The notes under the pieces were generated by a model, which saw only the letters and a program-made list of their open reading frames with translations, was not told where the DNA came from and made no database searches. The position numbers were made by a program, and so were the translations under genes. A DNA stretch of 64,000 nucleotides from Punica granatum (taxonomy: Eukaryota; Streptophyta; Magnoliopsida; Myrtales; Lythraceae): assembly GCF_007655135.1 (NCBI RefSeq), contig NC_045128.1, positions 12,090,001 to 12,154,000 on the forward strand. Direction: 5' to 3'. Positions 47,702 to 58,642 of this stretch are shown here, one piece after another (the first letter of the stretch is position 1; the number at the start of each line of letters is the position of its first letter).

Positions 47702-49018
47702 ATACAGACTACAACACAAATAAACCTATAACAGACTCCATCTCAAACCAAATTCGGGATAGTCTTATTCTGACTTCTTAAGTCGGAACATATCAAAATG
47801 ACTGAACTGAAGCACAGGGGGAGCCTTATCCTTCCTTGGTCTCCTACCACTTTAATTGGTATTTATATGACTTGTACTGAAAAAGCGATCTTCACTGGTT
47901 CGAACATATAGCAGTCCCAATGCTTAATTTATAATCTCTTCGTGGTTTATACTGATTATGTTTATTAACATTCTACTATACGGCCAAACATGTACAAATT
48001 GCTATTTTGGTCGAACAAGGTTTTGGTTCGGAAGTCACCCATTCCTATGATTGTTGGGGCGAGCCTCAGGTAATTTATCCAGTCCCTTGAACGTCGTATG
48101 TGAATCCAACATAGAGGAGACTATTTTCATTATGCAATTACTATATTTACTAAGATAAAAAAATTTTGGACCGTCCCAGATCAATGTGCAACGACTAAAC
48201 CTGCTTAATACATGCCTACTCAACCAAATATCAAGAATAAAATGTTAGGCAATATATGCACTAATTCTCAAAAGATACTTCGGCCCGCTGCCACCGCATC
48301 CACCAGCCACTGCCGTTTGCCGCCATCTCCTGCCTCCTCTCCACGTCTGACCTCTCCCGTCCGATCTCTGCATGGTGAAGTTAGATCTGGCCGCAGAGAT
48401 CCCGCAGTTCAAATGGAACTTCTCCGTGTAGTAAGATGCAGTGCTCCCGATCCACAAATAATGATGGTAGGGTATAGCGATAGCACCAAGTACATGATTT
48501 CTCATTATTTAAAAGGAAAAAGTGATGCATTTTCTGATGTGAAATCGAATCAAAAGAAAGCAATTCTCACGTCTCTATGGAAGGCAGCTAGATCCCATGC
48601 CATATTCTAATTCTCCCACCCAAAGGCACCAAAAAAGAAGAAAACAGAAAAATAAAAATTAAAGTAAATTGTTTCACCTGTCAAACTGATTGTGGCACCA
48701 ATTCAAAGTTCTTGCAACTTTGAACGTTAGCCAGAAAAAATTTGGAGCCCTAGCTTGGGCCGTAAAGTATGATAATGGAAGAATTTTATCAGAAATTCTG
48801 CATGCTCGATTTGTGTATTTTTGTGCTGCTCACGACTAGCTGGATATAGTGAATTAAGGAGCAGAAAGAAGCATCGAACTGCATTGATAAAATGGGCTCA
48901 AATGTGTGAACAGATTGAAGCTGGGCTTAATCATATCTTAAATTGCATTAGCTATAAAGTAGGTCCAATGACTTAGGAAAAAATGTCATTTTGATCATTT
49001 CCGGTTTGAGCTTTTTAA
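47702..49018. other. Intergenic, no gene seen
   Basis: The ORF at 48212-48610 and its antisense shadows have no recognisable domain and no introns or neighbours that extend it. Nothing else was identified. Confidence 0.4.
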
Positions 49019-49556
49019 TAGTGTAATCGATTGGCAACTTTAAGAGCTCAACAGTCGCTTCAATGAGGTGAACATAAATTTGCTTCTTTGTGTGGCTTGC
49101 TTAAGTCCAAATGATTCTTTTGCCTATTTTGATAAGTCCAAATTGATTCAACTTGCTCTCTTTTGTCCTTCAAAGTTCTCTGAGGTTGATATTCAGTTGC
49201 TTGACAATCAATTTGAGACTTACATTCTTGATATGAGATCTCATGAAGAGTTTTTAAATCTAAAAAGTATCGGAGATCTTTCTCAGAAGTTGGTTGCCAC
49301 AAGAAGGCATATTGTTTATCCACTGGTTTACTTACTTATGAAGTTGGCGTTGATATTACCAGTTGCTAGTGCATCGGTGGAGAGAATTTTTTCAGCGATG
49401 AAAATTGTGAAGAACCGCATCTGTAATAAGATGGGAGACTCTTGGATGAACGATTATTTGATTGCTTATATTGAGAAAGATATTTTTTATAACATTGACA
49501 ATGAAAGAATCTTGAATACCTTTCAGGTTATGAGATTTCGAAATGGACATATGTAA
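49019..49556 (+). pseudogene. hAT transposase C-terminal remnant
   Basis: The frame 49068-49556 encodes the hAT dimerisation domain: LPVASASVERIFSAMKIVKN is its signature, followed by MGDSWMNDYLIAYIEKD. Upstream, the same frame gives ELNSRFNEVN and, across a TAA stop at about 49040, VIDWQL. This type is found in plant TTF-type zinc-finger/hAT proteins. The zinc finger and catalytic core are absent, so only about a quarter of the usual protein remains. It would not transpose anything, but might still dimerise if expressed. Confidence 0.8.
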
Positions 49557-49695
49557 TTATTTAATTTTTAATTCAATTAACTTCATATATCTCTATCGTT
49601 AATATAATTTTGATATAGTTTCATTTATACGTCTATTTTCGTTTTATATTTTGCGCCCCCCCTCCCCCCGAGATAATTTCCTAGCTTCGCCCCTG
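49557..49695 (+). mobile_element. Right end of the hAT element containing the transposase remnant
   Basis: CTAGCTTCGCCCCTG (49681-49695) is, inverted, CAGGGGCGAAGCTAG, a terminal repeat typical of one group of plant hAT elements. A C-rich stretch (CCCCCCCTCCCCCC) precedes it. The next eight bases (TTGTAGAC) would be the target duplication, but no left end with that flank was found, so the element is truncated on the left. Confidence 0.6.
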
Positions 49696-50762
49696 TTGTA
49701 GACCTACTAGCACCAAATGAGTTTTATGCTTTAAGGTGCAACTACAAGATCCCAGACCTGATTTAAGTATATAGACTCCATCTCAGCTTTCATCGTTAGA
49801 TGCCATGGTCAGCATCTATGTCCGTAACTGCTTCATCGTAGCTAGTGAGATATGGAATCAAACAGTCGAAGACTGCCTCGAAAGACTCTCCAACCCACCG
49901 TTCTCGTGGTCTAGATATCCTCCCATTATGAGGAAACTTGTGGCAAGTGTGACACACTATCTCTCCACGTGGCACGTTAGCACGGCCGTTAAATGTTGAC
50001 GGAAAATATAACACCGGGATAGATTTGATGCAAAAAGTAAACTATGGGATAAATTTGACAAAAAAAAAACATATGATAGATTTGACAAAACGGGTAAACC
50101 ATAATCCATTTTCGGTAAAAACCCCTAATGAAAAATATGGAGATAAATATAAATGTATACTTTCTTATGAATTTGTCATTATAGCTTTTACTCACCATTC
50201 AAAAATCAATCATCATTCATACAATTTCGGGTTCTGAAAATCATTGATCACAAAAGAGGTCATAGAACAGCACAAATCAAAGTTCGCAAGTTATCAAAAT
50301 ACAAACTATGGTATCGTAATAAAAAGGGGTTTTTTAACCTAAAATGGCCTATGGTTTACGTGTTTTGTCAAATCTAACAAATAACAAATAAGAGCAAAAA
50401 TAAAAATCATATGCCAGTTAAATCATCATGAAAATCTTCATCATCGTTGCCGTCAAATGTCATCGAATCACCCAAAATTACTTTAAAATCACCCAAAGAT
50501 GCATGGACTAGGATCGGTTGGATCATAACTATCTTACTATCTTATGATCCAACTAGTTGTCCTAAATCTATCTTACCTTTTAGATCTTTTCATTGAGATC
50601 CGGATAGGTCGTCGGGTGCAAGATCGTAAGATCGCACTATGTTAAGATCATGCAAGCTATTTCGACAACCTTGGGCCCAATCACTTATGTTTGGGCAGTA
50701 ATTAAATCTTAATTATTTTCTTTCCAGTAATTAACATCTTATTTATATCTTTTTGTTTGTAG
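49696..50762. other. Intergenic, no gene seen
   Basis: Contains GATAGATTTGACAAAA-type phrases repeated near 50020-50090 and again inverted near 50340-50380 (TTTGTCAAATCTAACAAATA), possibly a degraded inverted-repeat element. No coding sequence. Confidence 0.4.
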
Positions 50763-50893
50763 AGTGTTGGCTGTGGATGATTCGGTCAAGGATGTGTGTC
50801 GAGCGCTTCATATACATGCCACGGTGGTTATCCGTAAGCCTATGCAGAAAGAGGTGATTGATTTGATATGGTAGCATGCTCAGACTACTCATG
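50763..50893 (+). pseudogene. Possible response-regulator receiver exon fragment
   Basis: After an acceptor-like TTTGTTTGTAG, the frame reads VLAVDDSVKDVCRALHIHAT, then VVIRKPMQKEVIDLIW, a TAG stop and HAQTT. The VDDS and KP-(9 residues)-IW pattern resembles receiver domains of plant two-component regulators, where KP carries the conserved lysine. The order suggests fused or decayed sequence, since VDDS normally lies near the start of the domain and KP near its end. The stop is likely a CAG-to-TAG change (IWQHA). No further exon was seen. Confidence 0.4.
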
Positions 50894-53800
50894 CTTGCTT
50901 CCTGCATGTGATCATGATCATCCAGCTCGTGTTGCTCCTGCCATGCTGCAGCTTAAATTTCATTAGAAAATAGGAGGCTGAAATGCATTCCGGAGTATAA
51001 AAAAATCATTTTGAGTCCGCCCGCATAATTTTACCTCCAAATTCCAAACTAAGTGACATTTATGAGGCAATGATAATGAATGTGTTAGGCTTGTTATACA
51101 AACACGAGAGGGAGCTCGGGTGGGGCTCCCCATCGGTAACTTTTTCCCCAAGTGAGGTCATCGGAGGGTCTAGTGCTCTCTGGTGATCTCACTTGGGCGG
51201 GAGGTCGCTGGTGAGGAGCCCACGCCAGAGCTGCTCCATTGTTCTTGTTTTTTTTTCCTTGTTAGAAAGAAAGGGAAAAAAAAACAAAAAAAAAGGAAAA
51301 TGAAAATGAAAAAATTAAAGAAGGGATCTAGATGATGTAACATGCTACTTAGCTAACAGTGTTAGGTTAATTTTGACGGAAAGAGCTAATTGATGTATCA
51401 AAAGAACCTACTTTGTGTATTTTCCATCGAAAAGGAACCAATTGATGTAGAGATAACCTAATTGATGTAATTTCCTTGGATGACGTAATTGATTTAATTT
51501 CCTTCATTGGAGGATGTAAATGATGTAATACAGACCTATTTGATGCAACTTGGAAAAGCAAGGACCAAATTGATGTAAAAAAAAGTTAGGGACCCAATTG
51601 AAGTAACATGCCAAACTCAGAGATCAAATTGCCTATTTACTCAAAAAATACAAACATCCCCAAAATTTTAAGTTACTTCTAATTTTACTAGTTATTGGAT
51701 TACAATTTCTCATTTTACTGATAGAAATATTCCCAATATCCTGCATATAATAACGTAGAAAAATTCAAAGAAACAGTGATAGAAACAGCAAGAGCAATCA
51801 AAAAGACATTTAATAAATAGCTGAGGGTTTTAAAGAAGTGAATTGTAATTCATTCTCGCATCATGCCTCATTTTTTATTTATTATAATATAATTGATGAC
51901 AAGTTATGTTTTAAATTCGGGGATTTAATTCTTGACTAATTTAAATACATTAATGAAATCCAAAATTGATCAACATTAGTGATCCTATCTTGTCATTGAC
52001 AAGTTGGACTCTGTGAGTGCAATTGGACAGCATCAAAGAAGGCAGCTCGTGTATCTGATTCGAACAAGCAAGGCCTATGCGAGGAAAATAGCCCATGATC
52101 GAAGCTCAACACGAGACCAACCCAAACTCACGGCAAGTCCCGATTAGGGCAGCCAAGAATAGGGCTGGTAGCTCGCGGAAGGAAGTTGCGGATCATTTCC
52201 AAAGCTAAGGAGTGGATGACTTTTAAATTTCCTGGCAGCTCGTGGATGATCGTTTATTAGTTTAGCAATTTTCCAATTGTTGCTAGTAGTTGATTTAATT
52301 TCCTAGACTAGAGTTAGCAAATCAGTGGCACCATTAATAGTTTCCTTAAGCTTCTATTTTTTCTTATCTATTTTAATAAGATCGACTCTTGCTAAAATGG
52401 GCTATACTAGTTCCTAGCCTATATAATCAATAATGTCCAATAGTTGTAATCCTTTCGACAAATCAAACGTATTTTTCTTATTTTTACTTTTCTGGCACAT
52501 TTACTTCCTCGCACTTACTTTAGTGCACTTCAATACCATGCACCTTTAATTCTCACACAAAGTCGCGACCTAGGCGCGGTTTCTCTCGACCGCCATAAAG
52601 CCGAGATCCACGAGCTACAAATTTTTCAGGGTTCGTGATTCCATTTTTCTTAGGATCGACTTCTGGGCCATCTATTTAATCAATTGGACAATTAATGACA
52701 CACACACTTGGGAGAATCGAAGCGGCTGAAGCCTCAAGTCACGACATCGTCTGAAGCATCTTACTCACCATCCGATCAATAGCTCCTACAAAGCCTAGCC
52801 TCCTTCTAGGCCTATGGACTTTCGAGGCCATGGTGCAATGATCTAGAACGGCAAAGACAACTAGTGATTCCGCCCTACATGCTCTTGGAACTATACCCTG
52901 GCACGTCTAGGAATCAACCTCGCCACATGGAAGCTGGAGATTGATTGCGAAATTTAAGCAAAATATTATTGCAACAAATAAGAAATGAGTATTAATCACT
53001 TGAATAAATATCGTAATATAAATTGTAATAATTATATTATTCTTTCCTTATCATATTATCATGAAGTAAGACTATTTAAGATTTTTTTTTGTTTAGATAT
53101 TACACCCTAGACATTAGTGGCGCCGTGATTATGTGATTGTAACTACCTAAAAGAACAAACAGAACTCACTCTCCGGTCTCTCGACATTTCACTTCACATT
53201 GTCATTTCGTTTCTTTAATGCTTTCCATTATCGAATTGATGTCAATTCACTAAATTTAGAGGGCATACTAATTAAAAAAAATGGATAACTTCTTAGAATC
53301 CCATGATACTGCTACTAAAAAAACAATCAACATTGGAATCGAGTTTTATGAAAAGAGAAAATTCATGTTAGAAGAGTTTTACTCCCATGGTAGGTTGACT
53401 CGGCTCCAATTAGATTAGTCGAAACTCATCGAGATTTCGAATACCAGAGTATACACTGAAAAAAATCAATATGTACTATCCTAGTGGGAGATTCAGCAAG
53501 CGTAAATATAGAGAAAATCTTCCATAATTATTTCTCATTAATGATGCGGTGAGAAACAATTAAAAATATTATTCCGTGATATAAATTAATGGCTATTTTT
53601 TAAAAATATGTTTAATTAATTAAACTCTAATTAATATATATTAATTATATATAATATTAATTAAATTCATTTAATTAATATAATATGCATGAGGACCACA
53701 TCAGAGACTTGGGAAGAAAGACTTGCATTTAAGTGGGTCTTTTTCTTGAATATGTTTCTGTTTGACATGACGATTATATGACAGTCGTAGGGCCTACTTC

Positions 53801-53912
53801 GGAGACTTAGATGAGAGATATGCATTGGAGATGGTCTAACAAATTTATTCATATATTTATTACAACTTTGTTGGTTACCATGAGTAAGAGGTCTAGCCTA
53901 CTCACCACCAAA
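50894..53912. other. Intergenic, with a possible solo LTR
   Basis: At 51369-51620 the phrase ATTGATGTAA or a variant recurs six or more times at irregular spacing. A candidate solo LTR is listed separately. No protein-coding region was recognised; small ORFs at 51367-51561 and 53667-53852 look random. Confidence 0.4.
52014..52640 (+). repeat. Possible solo LTR
   Basis: A stretch that begins TGTGAGTGCAATTGG, contains CCTATATAATCAATAATG (52421-52438, TATA-like), then TTGTAATCCTTTCGAC, and runs into TCAGGGTTCGTGATTCC. These are the promoter and R/U5 features of a plant LTR, and it is richer in GC than its flanks. No second copy and no primer site or polyprotein were found, so the borders are uncertain. 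Confidence 0.3.
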
Positions 53913-54230
53913 GGGAGTGGTCTAGTGATTAACAATTTTACTCTTATGTGATTTAGTAACTCCAAGGTTCCAAGTTCAAATAAACCTTTAGTGCATTTGT
54001 CAAAAGCAATTGCCAATTGTGTGCTCTTTGACTTGGGTTTAAGAGACATCGGCTTTTGTAAACTATACTAGACTTTTGGTTGTGGTATGCTGATAGACCT
54101 GTGTTTGCGCTAGTTATTCAATTCATCTGGTATATTCACGATTGAATACGATAGTCCGGATATTACGTAGAGGGAGCCGTAAGATTACTAATACTACTGC
54201 CTGCCATTTTATCAAAAAAGAGAGAGAGAT
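53913..54230 (+). mobile_element. tRNA-derived SINE (family 3)
   Basis: An A box TGGTCTAGTGATTA (53918-53931) and a B-box-like GGTTCCAAGTTCAAATAA (53966-53983) lie at tRNA-like spacing near the start of a roughly 320-bp unit that ends ATCAAAAAAGAGAGAGAG. The length suits a longer plant SINE. No clear target duplication was seen. Confidence 0.55.
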
Positions 54231-54685
54231 CTAGCTTACTCGACCTGGCACTTGAGAATGCCAGTCGTCGAATGATTTGGACATAGTATTCTTACTCATG
54301 GACTAATAGCGAATAGGAGTGGACATAAATGGTAAGAGGCCCCCTCATGAGAACCTATTAATTTCGCATTGAGGACGCTACTATTGTACTAAAACCACTT
54401 CAAAAAGAGCCAAAAAGAAAAGAAAAGAAAATATATTGTACGAAGTTTTGAGCTTCGAAGTTTTTAACCGTTGATCGATAATGGCTGTGCTTTAGTATCA
54501 CCGAAGCCAACAGACTTCACCTCCACCAAATTGAGGAATTGAGTTCATAGCGAGCGAACTTTAACCACTCGTGAAAATATATATATATATATATATAATA
54601 ATAATAAATCTTATGGAATTACTCAATCACCCATTTAAAAAAATAACCACCCAATTAAAAGGAAAATGATTTTGGATACCAAAAT
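54231..54685. other. Short intergenic spacer
   Basis: Contains a TA microsatellite (about 54574-54597) followed by AATAATAATAA. No gene seen. Confidence 0.5.
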
Positions 54686-55140
54686 GATAGTTCCAGTGTT
54701 ATCAGAACCGGACCGGACATCGAATCGGCCGAGGCATGGGGTCATGGGTTTATGGGTTCAACCGAGGGTTCGATGGGTCGGACCGCTTGTTTATTTTTAA
54801 AATAAATAAATAAATATTATTTTAAGAAAATAATGTAAAATACAAAAAATAAAAATAAAAATGGTAATATATATTAGATAATAATTAATATGTGTCCAAA
54901 AAAATATAAGAAAAAATTATTTGCATCTGATTGTAAATGACTCGTAGAAAAGAACTGATTACTGGAAATTGGGAATTTTTGGTTTAGACAAATTCCCATT
55001 GCAATGCGCCTGTAAAGATGATTACTGGAAAAGAAGAGAATTTAGCCTTTATAGCCAGAAAGCAAAGGCAATGACCGCACATTACAATAATCAATAACAT
55101 CGTGCAGGTTCCATCCACCATTACCACGATCAAACAACCT

Positions 55141-55576
55141 CTAATTTCCAGCAAAGATGATTATGATAGTAAAAGCTTCTAGTCCAATACAAGTGTTCAG
55201 GAACTGGGCAGCTGCCCATCCATTACATAATTTGAAAAGCAACAAAACGGAGATTTTTTTTTTCCATCCAATTTTCCAAGATAGACTACCATCAGGAAGA
55301 GAAGTAGAACTTGTCAGAATCAAAACACCAAATTACTCCACAAGACACCTCAACTACTGCTTCTACAGCTACCACACATCACACATGAAATCCCAATCTC
55401 TCATCACTGTCAAGAACATTAGATATGTCATACTGGGTATTGACATCACCCAAGATCAGTTCAACCTTTTTATCAATGTTTAGGGAATTGGGAAATCCAG
55501 TCCAATGCCTCAATTTGTCACCGCAACCACAAGCAAAGGAGAAGAGGGAGAGGAGCGACGAACCGATGAAGAACAA
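55141..55576 (-). other. Other coding-like pieces inside the Pack-hAT element
   Basis: On the minus strand, open segments give NIDKKVELILGDVNTQYDIS then NVLDSDERLGFHV (55491-55379), and LTSSTSLPDGSLSWKIGW (about 55318-55265). They look like real protein sequence in composition, but I recognise neither family. They may be further captured host exons, separate from or belonging to another gene than the SOD fragment. Confidence 0.35.
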
Positions 55577-55792
55577 CCGGAAGAATCTCGAAATGCACTC
55601 TGCAATTTCCGCTCGAGTCGAGGGGGTTTCGAAGGAGAAGAAGAAGAATCAGAGGAGGCGGAGAAGATGAGCTGATGAAGAAGAACAACAGGAAGAGCAC
55701 AACAAGCTTCAAACGCAAGTAAAGCAAAAGAGGTTGCACCGATTCAAAATTAACTCGTGCAAAAAATATCAGTCTGTGCTTGGAAACATTAC

Positions 55793-55895
55793 CAGTTGAC
55801 ATGCAACCGTTAGTCGTGTCACCAAGAGCATGGACATGGAAACCGTGGAGCCTCGGCTTGAGCCCAGAAACACTTCCAGTCACCGTGGTAGGTCT
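55793..55895 (-). pseudogene. Captured Cu/Zn superoxide dismutase exon
   Basis: The minus strand reads [20 protein letters not shown], then [14 protein letters not shown], directly followed by a splice donor G|GTAATG at 55792-55791 in the phase expected for this gene. [10 protein letters not shown] contains two of the copper-binding histidines, and the cysteine of NGCMSTG is the one that forms the subunit disulphide. One conserved Gly is changed (LKPRLHG). About 34 codons are present, followed by what looks like native intron sequence. SOD converts superoxide to peroxide and oxygen; this piece alone cannot fold into an enzyme. Confidence 0.85.
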
Positions 55896-56713
55896 TGCAG
55901 GGCAATTGAGAATCAAGACAAAGTCATAAAGGATCAATCTTAGCCGAAACAAAAACAGGGCCGATGATTTCTCAAAACAATGTCCAAATTAGTACCATTT
56001 CCTTCCTATGTGAAGAAGACAGTTCCGCTGACGCCCTCGCTACTGCCAAGAACAGAAACAGCCTTCACCATCCTGTCTCTGTGATCTGGACGTGCGTAAA
56101 CGAGAAAACTATATCAAGGACTGATCAAGCAGAGCGTTCAAAACAACGAAGAAATCCTCAGTCCACGGATACAATCTCATCGCTGATCGAAGCAGTCTAA
56201 TAAGGTGAAGCAGAGCTGAAGAGACCTACGCGAGGTCGATTAAGCTCGGATGAGTAGACGGCATGAACACCACACGCGATGGCATAATCAATCGCATCAG
56301 AGCTCATCAATTAGCAAAATCACGGCAGCGATCGAGGAAAAGACGATCAAGAGAGCTTAGTGAAACGATGAAGAAGCTGAAGAGAGACGGATTGCAGGGA
56401 GATTGGAAGATGAAACTCACCTCAGAGCACCCCTTCTGAATGCCGAAGTCGCTGAACTAGGGTTTCCAGATCCAATTAGGTTGATTTCCGATTCGGGTCA
56501 AGAGATTCGGGTCGGCTTTCCTTTAAAAATCCAGAACCCATCCAACCGGCCGATTCGAATGGGTTCGATGGGTTTATTAAAAACTCGGCCGGTTTTTTGG
56601 GTTCACCGATTTTTTGTGCATTTCCGGTTTTTAAGAGAACCGGACTGGTCATAGGTCCGGTTTCCGATCTGACCGATCGAATCGACCGAGCCGGTCCGGT
56701 TCTGATAACAATG

Positions 56714-57051
56714 GATAGTTCTCTATTTTTCGTGTTTTCCATCAACAAGTCAAGTCAAGAGCAACCTCAACCATTAACCAGTGTTCCATTATCTATATTA
56801 CATATACTATTTATTTAAGGGAGAGTTGTATTTTGTAATCGCCGCTCACCAAAAATATAAAGAATAAATAATATGAAATTATTCAATTACCAATTTAAAA
56901 AAATCATCCAATTAATAAGAAATTAATTTTGAATATTTCAATTATTACATAAAATATTCTCTCTCATTTTCTTTCTATAATTTTCTCCTATTTCCCACAA
57001 TTTTTTCAACCCATGTCCTTTTCACATTTCTCAAGTTAAAATTTTCTTCTT
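56714..57051. other. Spacer after the Pack-hAT element
   Basis: AT-rich, then CT-rich (TTTCTTTCTATAATTTTCTC). No gene seen. Confidence 0.5.
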
Positions 57052-57221
57052 TCTCCTCCCTCTCTCATAACTGAAAACATTGTAAAATTTATTTTTCTTA
57101 TTTTTTGTATTATTTGTAACGAAATTGATATGTAAAAATTTGCATATAGATAACTGGTTATGATTTTCAATATGAAATTATTTTTTATTCTGCACGTAAT
57201 ACGAGTCACGCCTTAGATATC
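57052..57221 (+). repeat. 170-bp direct duplication, left copy
   Basis: Runs from TCTCCTCCCTCTCTCATAAC to CACGCCTTAGATATC and is almost identical to 57600-57770 (offset 548-549 bp). A hAT end fragment lies between the copies. Confidence 0.9.
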
Positions 57222-57596
57222 AATGCCTGGTTAATGCTAGGATGATGTCAATGGATCCTCTTTTACATGTTAATAGATAGATTCAGAGTACGTTGTTAGA
57301 GATGGTTGGAAGCTGCTTGACGGAATATTAATCGAGAGACTAGGAGACTGATATCGGAGAAGCCTCTTTTCCTGCTTTTGATCTCTGTGATATTGCTGGG
57401 TTGGGCTGTTAAGAGATGGGTCTTCTTCTTCTCCAACTATTTTCTTGTATTTTATATTATTTTCTTAGAATAATAAATAAATATTTATTTTATAATTAAA
57501 CAAGTGGTTCGACCTATCGAACCCCCGGTTGAATCCATAAACCCATGAACCCATACCTCGACCGGTTCGATATCCGGTCCTGTTCTGATAACACTG
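57222..57596 (-). mobile_element. hAT end fragment between direct duplications
   Basis: Read on the minus strand from 57596, it starts CAGTGTTATCAGAACAGGAC and matches about 140 bases of the left end of the element at 54694, including the CTTGTTTA and AAATAAATAAATAT stretches. Beyond that homology, towards 57222, the sequence is unique. No opposite terminal repeat occurs before 57222, so this is a one-ended fragment. Confidence 0.75.
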
Positions 57597-57599
57597 CTC

Positions 57600-57770
57600 T
57601 CTCCTCCCTCTCTCATAACTGAAAACATTGTAAAATTTATTTTTCTTATTTTTTTGTATTATTTGTAATGAAATTGATATGTAAAAATTTGCATATAGAT
57701 AACTGGCTATGATTTTCAATATGAAATTATTTTTTATTCTGCACGTAATACGAGTCACGCCTTAGATATC
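57600..57770 (+). repeat. 170-bp direct duplication, right copy
   Basis: Second copy of the unit at 57052-57221, with a one-base length difference in a T run and a few substitutions. It continues to the right into the head of a SINE (GATATCGAACATG), whereas the left copy breaks off exactly at GATATC. Confidence 0.9.
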
Positions 57771-57826
57771 GAACATGCGACCTCTAGTTCAACAAGCGAG
57801 AGCGTGTGCCGCTACGCTACAATCTA
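57660..57826 (-). mobile_element. tRNA-derived SINE (family 1)
   Basis: On the minus strand: head GATTGTAGCGTAGCGGCACA, A box TAGCGTAGCGG (57819-57809) and B box GTTCGATATC (57774-57765), then a body that overlaps the 170-bp duplication. The head is closely related to that of the SINE at 23283-23423, while the body differs, so it may be a subfamily or a chimera. Confidence 0.6.
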
Positions 57827-58642
57827 TTTTGATAGTGCGGGTCATATTTTTGTCCGTTGTTATTTTGGAGTCATTGTAGAAATCTATAGAATCACGGATG
57901 TATCTTCTGCAAGCTAAATAAATGGAAACCCAATTTGCGAGATATATTCTATAATTTCCTCCTGAATAATCCCTCCCATAAATAAACCACGGCCTGCTGA
58001 AAGATATATATATATATATATATAAAGTTTTCTGCTTCATTGATAAAAATCTCTCTCCATTGTTGTTCTGACGACTGGCCTTCCACTGGTCTGTGGATCC
58101 GACTCAATACTGAGTACTCTGACTACTTGCATTACTCGATCTGTACGTTATCTTGATTTTCCCATGTTCTTGGCCTACTCGTATTACTGTCCTTTTGCAT
58201 TGCCTGTGAAATTTCCCTCTTCTTTGCAGCATTCTGCCTACGGTCGAAACAACTAATTTGTTTGTCGCGTTTGCTTTTTATAAATATACTTGAAACACCT
58301 TCGTGGGGGAAACCCGAGTGCGGCATTCTCGTAAATAAGTCCAATACCAGTGGCAAACTCAAGCCACCAGATGCTTCCAGCATTTGGCATTGGACTGTTC
58401 ATTCATTCATTCACTCACCCACCAGTTTCCCGAGAATCGAACTCTTGTCAGCAATCCTCCTTAAAACATTCACATTCACATTCACATTCCCGATTGGATT
58501 CCGATTCCAGCCCCCCATTCTATATTCGATACCATCTCCCCACCACACCAGAAAGATCCAACCTTTAGCTCCCGTGATCGCCATTAAATGCTCGACCCAG
58601 CTGACTATTGATTCTGGGCCTTACAGCAGAGGAGAGAGGACG
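57827..58642. other. Promoter region and 5' leader of the PTPMT1-like gene
   Basis: A TA microsatellite lies at about 58003-58023. A short (CACATT)n run (about 58470-58493) sits in the probable leader. The ORF reading in from 58262 is open but has no in-frame ATG before 58643, so the gene start was set there. Confidence 0.5.

Larger units (their letters stand above)
54694..56713. mobile_element. Pack-type hAT element with captured Cu/Zn-SOD exon
   Basis: Flanked by identical 8-bp duplications GATAGTTC (54686-54693 and 56714-56721). The ends CAGTGTTATCAGAACCGG and, inverted, CATTGTTATCAGAACCGG form the terminal repeats, with CCGG-rich subterminal sequence on both sides. The 2020-bp interior has no transposase. 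It holds a fragment of a host Cu/Zn superoxide dismutase gene on the minus strand and other coding-like pieces of unknown origin, so it is a gene-capturing non-autonomous hAT. Confidence 0.85.

Noticed and set aside
48212..48610. 132-residue ORF
   Set aside because: Pro/Ser-rich start and unrecognised remainder, with equally long antisense ORFs; no support for a gene.
55518..55952. 144-residue minus-strand ORF as a complete SOD-like gene
   Set aside because: Only about 34 codons are SOD. The rest reads through a splice donor into intron and low-complexity Leu/Ser-rich sequence.
58262..58642. N-terminal extension of the PTPMT1-like protein
   Set aside because: The frame is open but contains no ATG, and family members start close to MKIEEI; the stretch is better read as leader.
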